Assembly (NCBI GenBank): GCA_020152595.1
Contig: JAIGNY010002230.1
Coordinates: 1,292,501 to 1,356,500, forward strand
Origin: Chiridota heheva
Lineage: Eukaryota; Echinodermata; Holothuroidea; Apodida; Chiridotidae
Length of the DNA stretch: 64,000 bases
Reading direction: 5' to 3'
Positions within the stretch are counted from its first letter, which is position 1; each line of letters opens with the position of its first letter. The notes beneath the pieces are model-generated. The model was not told the origin of the DNA and did not search any database. It worked only from the letters and a program-made list of their open reading frames with translations. Below are positions 59,701 through 62,955 of this stretch, in pieces. A program made the translations under genes and the position numbers.

Positions 59701-62050
59701 TCCAATGATTATTGTTAAGCAACAAAATCACAGGAAAATGTATGATATAATAGATTAAAACTGAGGATTCTGATGATGTGATGTCACAACTAGTCTAATT
59801 TCAGTCGTTTTTACACAAATGATACAGAAATTTATCAACTTAAATATCTTCTAATGAAATAAATTTTTGAATGCTTTTTCACCATGGTGGAGCGAGCTAA
59901 TACATATTTTTTTGTAGATGCGGTACATGATAGCCTGTTGGTATGCATAAATTAATAATCTTATCTCTGCATGCCACTCTGCATATCATTTCACAAGTAG
60001 AAATTACAAACAGAATGATGAAATACAGATGTGTTTTGCCATTTTAAACGATTCTGAGTGACCAAAAATACTGTTTATCATTTTTAGATGTTTCAAATCA
60101 ATTGTTGACTAAATCTTATCTGCAGAGTGCCGAAGAATTGCTTTTGCTTGGGTGCATGGCCGGTGTTGTAAAAAGATATTTTTTTCCTAGTTCCTTGCTG
60201 GAACAAAAGGTCCAGTTTAAGTACAGAATACAACGTATTTCAGTTTAATTTTCAATCCTGATGTATTCAAATCACATATTGTATTATCTGTATAGAGATT
60301 GCAGGTAATACACTTTTGTTTTACTTTTTTTATTTTGATGTAGAAAAATCCCACTGATGCTTTATATTGTTACTCCGCAAGTAGGAAAATGTGAAAAGTT
60401 GAGCCTGAAAGGAATTAATAATCCTCTCCTCTTTGCCACCAATCACTTCTTCTCTTTCAGTTCTTATCGGCCTTCTGCTCCTCCCTCTAAAAGTCAACGG
60501 TCCATTCCAAACATTCTGGAACCTCCTGACGTCGGAAGGAAAAGAATACACAGCCGGACCTCGTTGGCCGGCAAATCAGAGGAAGGGGAGGAACCATTTC
60601 ACGGAGATTCAGTAACACCTGGCTTTGGAGATAGGCAAGAGAGCATTGTCGAGCAACCAGTAAAATCAAAGGACGCTGAACAGGATACTGACATACAGCA
60701 TCCTGACATACAGCATCCTGACATACAGCATCCTGACATACAGCATCCTGACATACAGCATCCTGACATACAGCATCAGGTATGATGCACTTTAAGGCGA
60801 TTCTACTTTTGTTCTAAGAATTGTTTGACAATAAAAGCTTTTATGATAAACATTACATGATCAAGAAGGCGCATTAAAATTGTGTCCTAAACACCCGATC
60901 ATTAATATAAAAAAAACTGGTCTGGTGATAAAATTATGTACCCCCGCTTCCGATCTGCATTACTTCCTTACTCGCTTATTAAATCATAGGATACAGTTTC
61001 CATGCTCTGTGACGGGATTCACACACGAGTGATTCCACTTGATTTGAATGACCTCTGGAATGATCTAATCTCTCTGGCACAATTTGACTAATGCTGTTAA
61101 TGTGCCATTAAACTCTCATCAAACAAACAATTTGAATGGTTTTTATGCATGCAATTGTGACTTGAATTATCCGGCTGTGCTTGAAAGGCGATATTACTTT
61201 TGTGGGTTTTTCCAATTAGTGGAGGTGGGATGTTGCATGCATCATTAGACAGGTATACCCCCAGTTTGGACAACTTTGGCAAATATCTTTTATAATACAA
61301 TTTTCCTATACTTATCCTTCCCAAATTTAAATCCCTCGATCAAAGACTGGTTTTTAAAAAAGTATTTGATTTCCTTATTTATAGTATATTTTGTGTATTT
61401 TTCATATATTCCAAATTTTGTGTGGCCCTCAAGTCCAAAATTGTAGAGAATTTGGTTCTCCATGGATTGTTTCGACTTCAGATAGTTCCTACAGATTTTC
61501 ACCCTTCAGTGCATAATCTGGTATCATATTCCTAAGTTTGATTTCTGCAATCTGTTGGATGAGGGGACACACCTAATTTGTATATCCTGTGACAATGGAC
61601 GTTGTGGATATGAATCTATAAGGTTGTTCTTTTTTCGCAAGGAAGTTACTTATCTCACTTAATTTCAGATGGTTTATATTTCTTAACTTTACTTCTTTTC
61701 TTTACTTAAAGAAAACAAGAATACATCCTATTTTGATTTTTTCCTCCTTTTATTTCAAATATTGAACATGTTTATTAGCAGTGTTCATGGACTTACAGCT
61801 TTGCGTACCTTTGTCAGGGAATGAATGGACAATTGCACTCCCCACAGACTCTGCTGTCACCTTGTCCACTAAAGGAGCCACTGTGCATTTACCCGTAGCA
61901 ATAGAATGGTAGGGAAAGCTGCACTTTTAATTCAGAATACAGCTGTAAGTGTCACTTTTTTCTTTTCAGCAAAACTCTTTCTTGCTGTTGTGGGATGACT
62001 ACAAGCAGAGGACGAGCATCGAAAGAACGATTCCTAGACCGCTAGACCTG
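22115..62050 (+). CDS. Host gene: long coiled-coil protein with a cysteine motif (partial, 11 firm exons)
   Basis: Firm exons: 22115-22273, 22964-23117, 24797-24982, 28666-28823, 31847-31911, 33242-33448, 38814-39018, 54796-54980, 58291-58409, 60461-60779, 61970-62050. Every exon has AG before and GT after, and all junction phases agree, giving one uninterrupted frame. Candidate extra exons are 16441-16521 and 61799-61894. Domain order: a helical N-terminal segment, a Lys/Glu-rich linker, a coiled coil through exons 3-7, an acidic stretch, CPSCGEK plus CPHK, then a basic Pro/Ser-rich tail with DIQHP repeats. I infer a structural coiled-coil protein, perhaps ciliary or testis-type; the N-terminal helix pattern recalls the TSNAXIP1 N-domain, held at low confidence. 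Neither the start codon nor the stop codon was found. The largest intron (15.8 kb) holds the 41-bp satellite. Confidence 0.85.
22964..23117 (+). CDS. Host gene exon: Lys-rich linker
   Basis: Acceptor 'gttatccacag', donor 'gttcag'; phase 1 in, phase 2 out. It encodes SVYSQQYTSTKETKS, a Lys/Glu-rich stretch KAAEKGKKESF, and KRVPYFTIIQDVLDE. The polypyrimidine tract ahead is strong ('ttttctctctcctctcactg'). No domain recognised; it links the N-terminal helices to the coiled coil. Confidence 0.8.
23143..23352. repeat. About 70-bp tandem repeat, three copies
   Basis: Three copies of a unit containing 'ctctagaagtgaaggagatc', 'accagggctggtat' and 'agaagccaaattt', starting 25 bp after the exon donor. 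Intronic and non-coding. Confidence 0.85.
23365..23634 (+). mobile_element. I-clade LINE 3' end
   Basis: Pyrimidine-rich 3' UTR 'cacctgatctaaacttccct' through 'gcagtgccgttaaacatcaa' and an 'aaacc' tail. Closest to the copy ending at 32457. Strongly 5'-truncated; no coding part remains. Confidence 0.8.
24110..24222. repeat. Dispersed repeat R4, single copy
   Basis: Reads 'ccttttcaaacagagtttag', 'gatttcttcagtactttgac', 'caatcaaattctggggaaac' and 'tttcccaaccaatcag'. Related copies are at 40260-41035 (amplified) and 54545-54680 (inverted). The words 'ccaatcaa' and 'ccaaccaatca' recur. Confidence 0.7.
24418..24748. repeat. Pair of 65-bp direct repeats ahead of a host exon
   Basis: 'ggccatgtgacattatttag' to 'ttgccgattcagatttaaaa' at 24422-24478 recurs at 24684-24739 as 'ggccacgtgacattatttag' to the same end. 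The spacing is about 260 bp. The second copy lies 50 bp before the exon at 24797. Function unknown. Confidence 0.85.
24797..24982 (+). CDS. Host gene exon: coiled coil, first part
   Basis: Acceptor 'catttatttag', donor 'gtaagt' (consensus); phase 2 in, phase 2 out. It encodes NEEAEQLKVDIKHVETQLED, SRRQHQDTLIVNETL and a run to NRFETIINRENEIS. Leu/Ile/Val spacing in heptads with flanking Glu/Lys/Gln gives a clear coiled coil. Confidence 0.92.
25095..25715. repeat. About 150-bp tandem repeat, four copies
   Basis: Units share 'tcatacttggtttatggatg', 'tctgtagatgatccctattg', 'gaatattaattagtaggc' and 'taaacacaatatctcaagat'. Copies begin near 25107, 25267, 25427 and 25595. They are diverged from each other, so the array is old. 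Intronic. Confidence 0.85.
25850..26480. other. Intron sequence with old dispersed repeats
   Basis: Words such as 'gtctttgaaatgcaataac' and 'gatgtcaacatcattttaga' recur in diverged form near 27815 and 36360, so an old dispersed family is present. No coding sequence is supported. Confidence 0.4.
26536..27040. repeat. 17-bp tandem array
   Basis: About 28 copies of 'tttgattttgtaaatcc/ttc' with many variants (tttta, gactttg). It ends directly at the start of a SINE at 27041. Confidence 0.92.
27041..27225 (+). mobile_element. tRNA-derived SINE, full-length copy
   Basis: The head 'ctccgtggtgtactagttag' resembles a tRNA A box and 'tgggttcgtatcccag' a B box. The body reads 'gtctgcaaccagtgagttca', 'actggttatcaaaggatgtg' and 'tgatataatgtccagcactg', with a tail of 'gctatgctgtgctatgc'. 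It is sense-oriented in the host intron. Copies without the head are at 15199 and (inverted) at 1263. This is a SINE head, not a functional tRNA gene: the cloverleaf stems do not close cleanly. Confidence 0.85.
28054..28612 (+). mobile_element. I-clade LINE 3' fragment
   Basis: Encodes a decayed C-terminal region after RNase H: LGHSFLTHSYLLSGSPKSF near 28250 (family pattern 'HTxLTHSYLLSG'), followed by a C/T-rich UTR. It lies between 'attgtag' and 'tctgtgatgat', words that are contiguous in a related repeat at 26325-26370, and ends only about 50 bp ahead of the next host exon. Confidence 0.75.
28666..28823 (+). CDS. Host gene exon: coiled coil, second part
   Basis: Acceptor 'ctactttcag', donor 'gtaata'; phase 2 in, phase 1 out. 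It encodes LKDQLVHLTDKYTLERRRLE, FEKRRLQEKIDKLEKENEFL and EQFKQGYDNLHD. Very high charge with regular Leu/Ile positions: a classic coiled coil. Confidence 0.93.
29088..29310 (+). mobile_element. Second tRNA-derived SINE family
   Basis: The head 'tgtggtgtagcggttatcat' (A-box-like) and 'ccctgggttcaagcctgggt' (B-box-like) is followed by a body with 'accacaactggttatcaaag'. This shares a short motif with the 27041 SINE, but the rest ('gtcgatgttatgtctgtccg') differs. It lies in sense orientation in the intron after the exon at 28666. Confidence 0.65.
29572..30419. mobile_element. piggyBac-like MITE with TTAA ends
   Basis: TTAA at 29572-29575 is followed by CCCTTCGTGACCCACACGG. The right end is CCCTGGGACTTAAGGG followed by TTAA at 30416-30419. 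Both ends therefore begin CCCTT next to TTAA, the piggyBac hallmark. Interior words 'ttctggtatcatttgaaaga' and 'aaaatgtaacctttt' match 33630 and 41296. A tRNA-like module lies at about 29962-30030 ('tagtgcagcgttagttcagt', 'cccaggtttgaagactgagc'). No transposase. Confidence 0.75.
30617..30721. repeat. 21-bp tandem array, five copies
   Basis: Five copies of 'atcttagccacaccccaaatc'; the first has 'gagccacaccctaaatc'. It is otherwise exact, so recent. Confidence 0.95.
30730..31790. other. Intron sequence, no gene seen
   Basis: Two 'atcgcgatat' words at about 31110 and 31567 face inverted AT-rich flanks and may mark an old element. Short plus-strand frames (30889-31077, 31317-31514) do not have splice signals that fit the host frame. 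Nothing else is supported. Confidence 0.35.
31847..31911 (+). CDS. Host gene exon: short basic hinge
   Basis: Acceptor 'gcatttcaaccag', donor 'gtttgt'; phase 1 in, phase 0 out; 65 nt. It encodes EDKFTLGQTRRSRKPVLATR plus K. Strongly basic (RRSRK), it breaks the coiled coil between the exons at 28666 and 33242. The small size leaves some doubt, but both phases fit. Confidence 0.8.
31995..32457 (+). mobile_element. I-clade LINE 3' fragment
   Basis: Encodes the cysteine-bearing C-terminus HCFTHSHLLSGSPAP, LCPTCNTDLLIKHILLTCPI, followed by the pyrimidine-rich 3' UTR and 'gtgccgttaaacataaacaa' with an AAACC tail. The C-terminal frame is intact over about 50 codons. Strongly 5'-truncated. Confidence 0.85.
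32458..32965 (+). mobile_element. L2/CR1-like LINE 3' end
   Basis: Post-RT coding remnants in broken frames: HLDLTMATLFFMDV (from 'SRLDYGNSLLYG'-type sequence), PILKDLHWLPVKKRI near 32580, and SPTLDSFKRLKK near 32835, the usual C-terminal landmarks of L2-type LINEs. It begins immediately after the AAACC tail of the I-clade copy, so one element probably inserted at the other's tail. Ends near 'atcattattatc'. Confidence 0.8.
33242..33448 (+). CDS. Host gene exon: coiled coil, third part
   Basis: Acceptor 'tttaccgatag', donor 'gtaaaa'; phase 0 in and out; 207 nt. It encodes NHLQTNVEAARKLETQILQI, QNQCIEEFDSFMETHKGDLQ, RRVFKEVKNADLEARFDEES and MEIERLDME. Heptad-like throughout; one Cys. The reading continues open past the donor but loses protein character. 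Confidence 0.93.
33630..34506. mobile_element. piggyBac-like MITE, right end lost at a LINE insertion
   Basis: TTAA at 33630-33633 followed by CCCTTACTCTACTACGC. The interior matches 41296-42100 ('caaaccacctttttctaaaa', 'ttgcttcaaaatcaaacac', 'cctgctttgttgaaccac'-type words). The tRNA-like module at about 34225-34295 reads 'gaacgactacgcggtgcaga' and 'ctccagattcaagtctcac'. Similarity to the 41296 copy runs until about 34506, where an I-clade LINE tail starts. No right TTAA end was found. Confidence 0.7.
34509..34822 (+). mobile_element. I-clade LINE 3' end
   Basis: C/T-rich UTR 'ctccctgcttcaatactttt', 'tgatgtaatctaacctctcg', then 'gatgtcgtagtgccgttaag' and a (AAAC)n tail. Same subfamily as 40322 and 57117 ('atgatctaacctctcaggca'). 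Confidence 0.8.
35201..35560. repeat. 20-bp tandem array, 18 copies
   Basis: Exactly 18 units of 'attttgatagataatagcat' in 360 bp with only about nine scattered substitutions and no indels. The minus-strand frames of up to 134 codons across it come from the 20-bp unit being open in all frames; they are artefacts. Confidence 0.97.
36436..36818. repeat. 35-bp palindromic-unit tandem array
   Basis: About 11 copies of 'tatttagctcgactattcaa' plus 'agaatatagtagagc'. Each unit is an imperfect palindrome: 'tagctc' pairs with 'gagcta' and 'ctatt' with 'aatatag'. It is followed by 'ctacctctggcgtctgcgtc', which looks like the single-copy flank of the parent repeat. Confidence 0.92.
36860..37600. repeat. 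About 200-bp tandem repeat, four copies
   Basis: Units share 'ttttcataagttatgaatgg', 'ttcatgtaacttggcatag', 'ggtagaggacatgggt' and 'gcatgattggggggttgtgt', starting near 36890, 37080, 37280 and 37440. Diverged, intronic. Confidence 0.9.
37755..37965. repeat. G-rich minisatellite, about 22 bp
   Basis: Seven or eight degenerate copies around 'ggtgggttggcatgtggaac'. The overlapping short frames on both strands (Trp/Gly/Val-rich or His/Pro-rich) are repeat artefacts. Confidence 0.85.
38814..39018 (+). CDS. Host gene exon: end of coiled coil and basic linker
   Basis: Acceptor 'ttttttaatccag', donor 'gtatat'; phase 0 in, phase 1 out. It encodes LNTQQDRFRQTIESLQGELE, MICQHHHYLDNQLDELVKPR, then a Pro/Ser/Arg-rich linker EPKPPSRVTFRPNSKDQSGR and SSTRLSGK. 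The coiled coil ends at about the midpoint. Confidence 0.93.
39019..40180. other. Start of the 15.8 kb intron, no element recognised
   Basis: Apparently plain AT-rich intron. The words 'aggttgttgacccacctccc' near 39110 and 'gcgtaatacgtatatgtg' near 40155 are unremarkable. No exon-like segment with matching phase was found. Confidence 0.4.
40185..40320. repeat. R3 arm followed by R4 left part
   Basis: 'ggattagttcagtggtcaaa' at about 40187 is the complement of the R3 end. 'gacctttacaaactcagttt' and 'gatttcttcaaag' at about 40280-40322 match R4 at 24110. The R4 copy is then broken by a LINE tail. Confidence 0.6.
40322..40655 (+). mobile_element. I-clade LINE 3' end inserted in R4
   Basis: Reads 'ttccagaaaaccctccagat', 'ccatatttagtcctcctctc', 'aatgatctaacctctcaggc', 'gttgtggtgccgttaagcaa' and an AAAC tail. 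R4 sequence lies on both sides ('gatttcttcaaag' left, 'accgatcaactgctgg' right), so this is an insertion. Nearly collinear with 57117-57412. Confidence 0.85.
40656..41035. repeat. 40-bp tandem array derived from R4
   Basis: Nine or so copies of 'aaccaatcaactgctggggt' plus 'aattttccctttgttaccc', alternating 'gctgggg' and 'gctattgg' variants. A single copy of the same sequence is part of R4 at 24165-24215. Frames on both strands (GNKGKIP-type repeats) are artefacts of the unit. Confidence 0.92.
41045..41295. repeat. R3 copy next to a piggyBac-like MITE
   Basis: Matches 1-225 and 62740-62955: 'agggcgccaaccgtatacag', 'gtttcttcaccattttgttt', 'gtcctctttcataaaagatg', 'aactaatcctttaac'. The TTAA of the following MITE overlaps its last bases, so the MITE inserted at the TTAA within or at the edge of R3. 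Confidence 0.75.
41296..42287. mobile_element. piggyBac-like MITE, best complete copy
   Basis: TTAA at 41296-41299 then CCTTTACACTACCATGTGG. The right end is CCTGTTAGAGTAAGG then TTAA at 42284-42287. The tRNA-like module at about 41820-41885 reads 'tagtgtagcgggtattaacg' and 'ccaggttcgagcctccaggc', with a near-consensus B box. Length is 992 bp; no ORF. Interior shared with 29572 and 33630. Confidence 0.75.
42288..43420. other. Intron with repeat debris
   Basis: An R3 fragment ('gactgatttcagtcatttcc') lies at 42325-42360. An internal MITE fragment ('cagacaaaagtacattccac', 'tttttcaatgttgcagatat') is at 42708-42792, related to 43934-44078. Near 42890-43190 there is no recognisable feature. Confidence 0.5.
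43422..43768. repeat. Repeat R6, second copy
   Basis: Partner of the insertion at 4998-5360 with the same ends ('tctttaagcctac' and 'gatattgcttcatg') and about 80 per cent or better similarity by eye. Confidence 0.75.
43934..44078. mobile_element. TA-MITE, third copy, degraded left end
   Basis: 'gacaaaaatacttggcacct' near 43941 and 'gtcaagatttttgtccctta' near 44055 are the two ends, inverted; TA is at 44079. Inner arms 'atttaatgttg' and 'cagcattgaat' pair. Same family as 21038 and 21888. Confidence 0.65.
44695..44875. repeat. (TA)n microsatellite with cat/gt interruptions
   Basis: About 180 bp of nearly pure TA. Tyr/Ile frames on both strands are artefacts. Such tracts are prone to hairpin formation and to assembly error. 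Confidence 0.95.
44920..45085. repeat. R3 fragment
   Basis: 'gaaagactttgaggaatatg', 'gtgacatcacaactagtctg', 'tttcagtcgtttttacacaa' match the middle of R3 at 59760-59830 and (inverted) 62500-62580. Confidence 0.7.
45090..45965. other. Intron sequence before the satellite, nothing recognised
   Basis: No exon, named element or tandem repeat can be supported here. Near 45560-45960 the text contains loose satellite-like words ('ttctgctc', 'caagatgg') but no periodicity. Confidence 0.4.
45968..53877. repeat. 41-bp satellite-like minisatellite, about 193 copies, in an intron
   Basis: Unit 'ttcttctgtcaacagatgtt' plus 'gtacttggttggtcgtttgag' in 7.9 kb without interruption. Variable positions: 'tgtcaac'/'ctcaac'/'cttaac', 'gatg'/'gata', 'ttggttgg'/'ttagttgg', 'tcg'/'ctg'/'ttg', 'gagtt'/'gaggt'. 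Since 41 is not a multiple of 3, no long frame exists on either strand. 'tctgtcaacaga' has 5-bp inverted arms; 'cagatg' is an E-box-like word. Marker variants show a 3.28 kb (about 80-unit) segment present twice, at roughly 47.19-50.47 and 50.47-53.75 kb. The array sits in the host intron between 39018 and 54796. Confidence 0.97.
53878..54544. other. Intron sequence after the satellite
   Basis: Plain AT-rich sequence; no exon or repeat is supported. 'cacgtgtaatacgtgtgtta' near 54500 is a small inverted-word cluster. Confidence 0.4.
54545..54680. repeat. R4 copy, inverted
   Basis: The complement of R4: 'gattggttgcgtaacaatag', 'cccccagcacttgattggtc', 'cgttcagctaaacttgtttt', 'gaagaggtc'. Matches 24110-24222. 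Confidence 0.7.
54796..54980 (+). CDS. Host gene exon: acidic segment and first half of the cysteine motif
   Basis: Acceptor 'tttaatttgatgtag', donor 'gtttga'; phase 1 in, phase 0 out. It encodes SVLSAGDNFDNLDLLSSEMD, PFIPQEAILSKYSIMIYTST, NNKKAFHELKDAKFCPSCGE and K. The CPSC knuckle at the end is the start of a possible zinc-binding motif completed in the next exon. Confidence 0.93.
55050..56010. repeat. About 720-bp tandem duplication in an intron
   Basis: 'atatggcatccatgctagaa', 'atgagccctgggcatgttgc' and 'ggtgatatgggcattaccat' at 55077-55250 recur at 55808-55990 as 'atatggcatccatgctagaa', 'atgagtcccgggcatgtcgc' and 'ggtaatatatgcattatcat'. A shorter third match is at 55622-55675. Copies are clearly diverged. 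Confidence 0.88.
56015..56745. other. Intron sequence, no gene seen
   Basis: AT-rich; a few words shared with 55380-55560 ('ctatcgaaatcc'-like, 'gcaaaatt.cgcc') suggest the duplicated unit extends weakly into it. Nothing coding. Confidence 0.4.
56755..57116 (-). mobile_element. I-clade LINE, inverted 5' segment
   Basis: On the minus strand from 57116 leftwards: NEKADTAAKQALNLP (end of RNase H), then RIGHTHSTHSHLLTNSPTPP and LCNNCHSIGG near 56870-56780. It is immediately followed on the right by the plus-strand 3' UTR of the same family. The two parts together are one insertion with its 5' part flipped. Confidence 0.8.
57117..57412 (+). mobile_element. I-clade LINE 3' end of the inverted copy
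   Basis: 'cagaaaaagcctccagataa', 'aaccatatttagtcctcttc', 'agaatgatctaacctctcag', 'cgtggtgtcgttaagccctc' and an (AAAC)n tail. Same subfamily as 40322-40655 and starting at nearly the same point of the UTR. Confidence 0.85.
57500..58200. other. Intron sequence with overlapping long frames, not called as a gene
   Basis: A 144-codon minus-strand frame (58061-57627) and a 98-codon plus-strand frame (57621-57917) overlap. Neither has flanking splice signals that fit, and neither has a recognisable motif. A G-rich run lies at 57945-57965. I treat the open frames as chance, with moderate doubt. Confidence 0.3.
58291..58409 (+). CDS. Host gene exon: second half of the cysteine motif
   Basis: Acceptor 'ggtttcatccacacag', donor 'gtaggt'; phase 0 in, phase 2 out. 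It encodes TVVCPHKVSSEKVVTLPLNC, then THMKLSRPRVRIPANRKQR. With the previous exon this gives C-x2-C-x6-C-P-H and a further NCTH 15 residues on: a plausible small zinc site. The tail is strongly basic. Confidence 0.9.
58660..58810 (+). repeat. SINE/LINE-tail-like repeat
   Basis: 'ttgctccagtcgactcagct', 'gtaccagctt', 'gacctgtgatggactggtgt' and 'cgcatccggggaaaggggga' form a unit that I recall from tail modules of retroposons in several animal phyla. Only one copy is seen in this window. Confidence 0.4.
58857..59900. repeat. R3 copy expanded by an internal tandem array
   Basis: The left part 'ggattagttcagtggtcaag' through 'aaaattgggaagaaactact' is R3 (complement of 62800-62945). From 58975 to 59556 an internal R3 piece is repeated about eight times with a period near 72 bp: 'ttctgtcttatctgtgtaga', 'aatgactggtgtagttagtc', 'acctatggaaggtttgtgcc', 'ctaacacaac'. 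After 59557 R3 continues ('ttaacaattgttaatatatt', later 'gtcacaactagtctaatttc'). Frames with repeated 'SHLWKVCALTQ' are artefacts. Confidence 0.85.
60461..60779 (+). CDS. Host gene exon: basic Pro/Ser-rich tail with DIQHP repeats
   Basis: Acceptor 'ttcttctctttcag', donor 'gtatga'; phase 2 in, phase 0 out; 319 nt. It encodes SYRPSAPPSKSQRSIPNILE, PPDVGRKRIHSRTSLAGKSE, an acidic stretch, and VEQPVKSKDAEQDT followed by five DIQHP units and a final DIQHQ. Likely disordered; possible phosphorylation-rich linker (inference). Confidence 0.92.
60690..60779 (+). repeat. Coding 15-bp minisatellite, six copies
   Basis: Six units of 'gacatacagcatcct' (the last ends 'cag'), exact at DNA level, ending precisely at the splice donor. 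A unit of 15 bp preserves the frame, so copy-number changes would only lengthen or shorten the protein. Confidence 0.97.
61048..61132 (+). mobile_element. I-clade LINE 3' end, very short
   Basis: 'ctggaatgatctaatctctc', 'ggcacaatttgactaatgct', 'gtgccattaaactctcatca', 'aacaaacaa': only the last 85 bp of the LINE. Confidence 0.75.
61799..61894 (+). CDS. Candidate host gene exon between the last two
   Basis: Acceptor 'catggacttacag', then 96 nt (32 codons) open in phase 0, encoding LCVPLSGNEWTIALPTDSAV and TLSTKGATVHLP, up to 'gtagca'. Both neighbours require phase 0, so it fits in frame without change. Composition is convincing, the donor is weak, and an alternative acceptor at 61817 would break the frame. 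It could be a constitutive or an alternative exon. Confidence 0.6.
61970..62050 (+). CDS. Host gene exon: last one seen
   Basis: Acceptor 'acttttttcttttcag', donor 'gtaggt'; phase 0 in and out; 81 nt. It encodes QNSFLLLWDDYKQRTSIERT and IPRPLDL. The sequence is unlike the low-complexity exon before it and looks conserved (aromatic/charged LLWDDY). No stop codon, so more exons should follow beyond the window. Confidence 0.88.
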
Positions 62051-62384
62051 GTAGGTATTTTGACATAACCTAAATCTGTGTTGATGAAGTTTTCAAAGAT
62101 GTCTTAACTTTACCTGAATAGAACTGCTAAAGGTCTAATTTGTGATATCATATCCTCACTTCCTTTAATTGTATTATATTGAAAAATTAATTCCTTCAAA
62201 CTTTTTAGCATGGCTAATCATAGTTACGTTATGGCTCTTTATAATATCAGAAAATGTATCATTAAGACACACAAACTCATGTGGAAGATTGTAAGAATGT
62301 AAATTTGATTTCAATCATTTGTGCAATAATTGGATTAAACTTAAATTTACGGGAATATTCCTGTGAATTTTCATTTCCATATAT

Positions 62385-62955
62385 ATGATAGAGGACTAAC
62401 AAACAAAGTCTATCTCTTATGAAAAAGGACTTCAAAAGAAACAAAATTGTGAAGAAAGCATTCAAAATCTAACTCCGTTAAGGAGATATCTAAGTTTAAA
62501 GTTTGGTATCATTTGTGTAGAAACGACTGAAATCAGACTAGTTGTGATGTCATAGTCTCAGATTCCTCAAAGTCTTTATGTATTCTATCATAATTTGTCC
62601 TGCGATTTTGTGGCTTGAAATCATGGGATATGTCAAACAAGTAGTAAAATTGAATCTAGAAAGGGTATTTATAATATACCAACTGAAGAAAGTTTGAGGA
62701 AAAACTATTTAAATAGTGAAAAAATTCAATAAACTTTCTTTAAAATGCATTAAAAATTGTGAAGAATGTGAGGATGAATGCACAACTTTCCATAGTAAAC
62801 TTACTACACCAGTCATTCTACACAAATACTACAGAGCTTTCAAACTTGAATATCTCTTTAACGGAATAAGATTTTTGAATGCTTTCTATACCATTTTGTT
62901 TCTTTTGATGTCTTCTTTTATATAAGACAAACTTGCTTGACCACTGAAGTAATCC
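62385..62955. mobile_element. R3 element, clearest inverted-repeat copy
   Basis: The left arm 'cttatgaaaaaggacttcaa', 'aagaaacaaaattgtgaaga', 'tctaactccgttaaggagat' pairs with the right arm 'aatatctctttaacggaata', 'ataccattttgtttcttttg', 'tcttcttttatataagacaa'. The inner words 'gtagaaacgactgaaatcag' and 'ccagtcattctacac' also face each other. Other copies are at 1, 40185, 41045, 42325, 44920 and 58857. Probably a non-autonomous foldback DNA element. Confidence 0.75.

Noticed and set aside
61818-61894. Exon starting at the alternative acceptor 'tttgtcag'
   Set aside because: Its length of 77 nt would break the frame between two phase-0 neighbours; the acceptor at 61798 fits.
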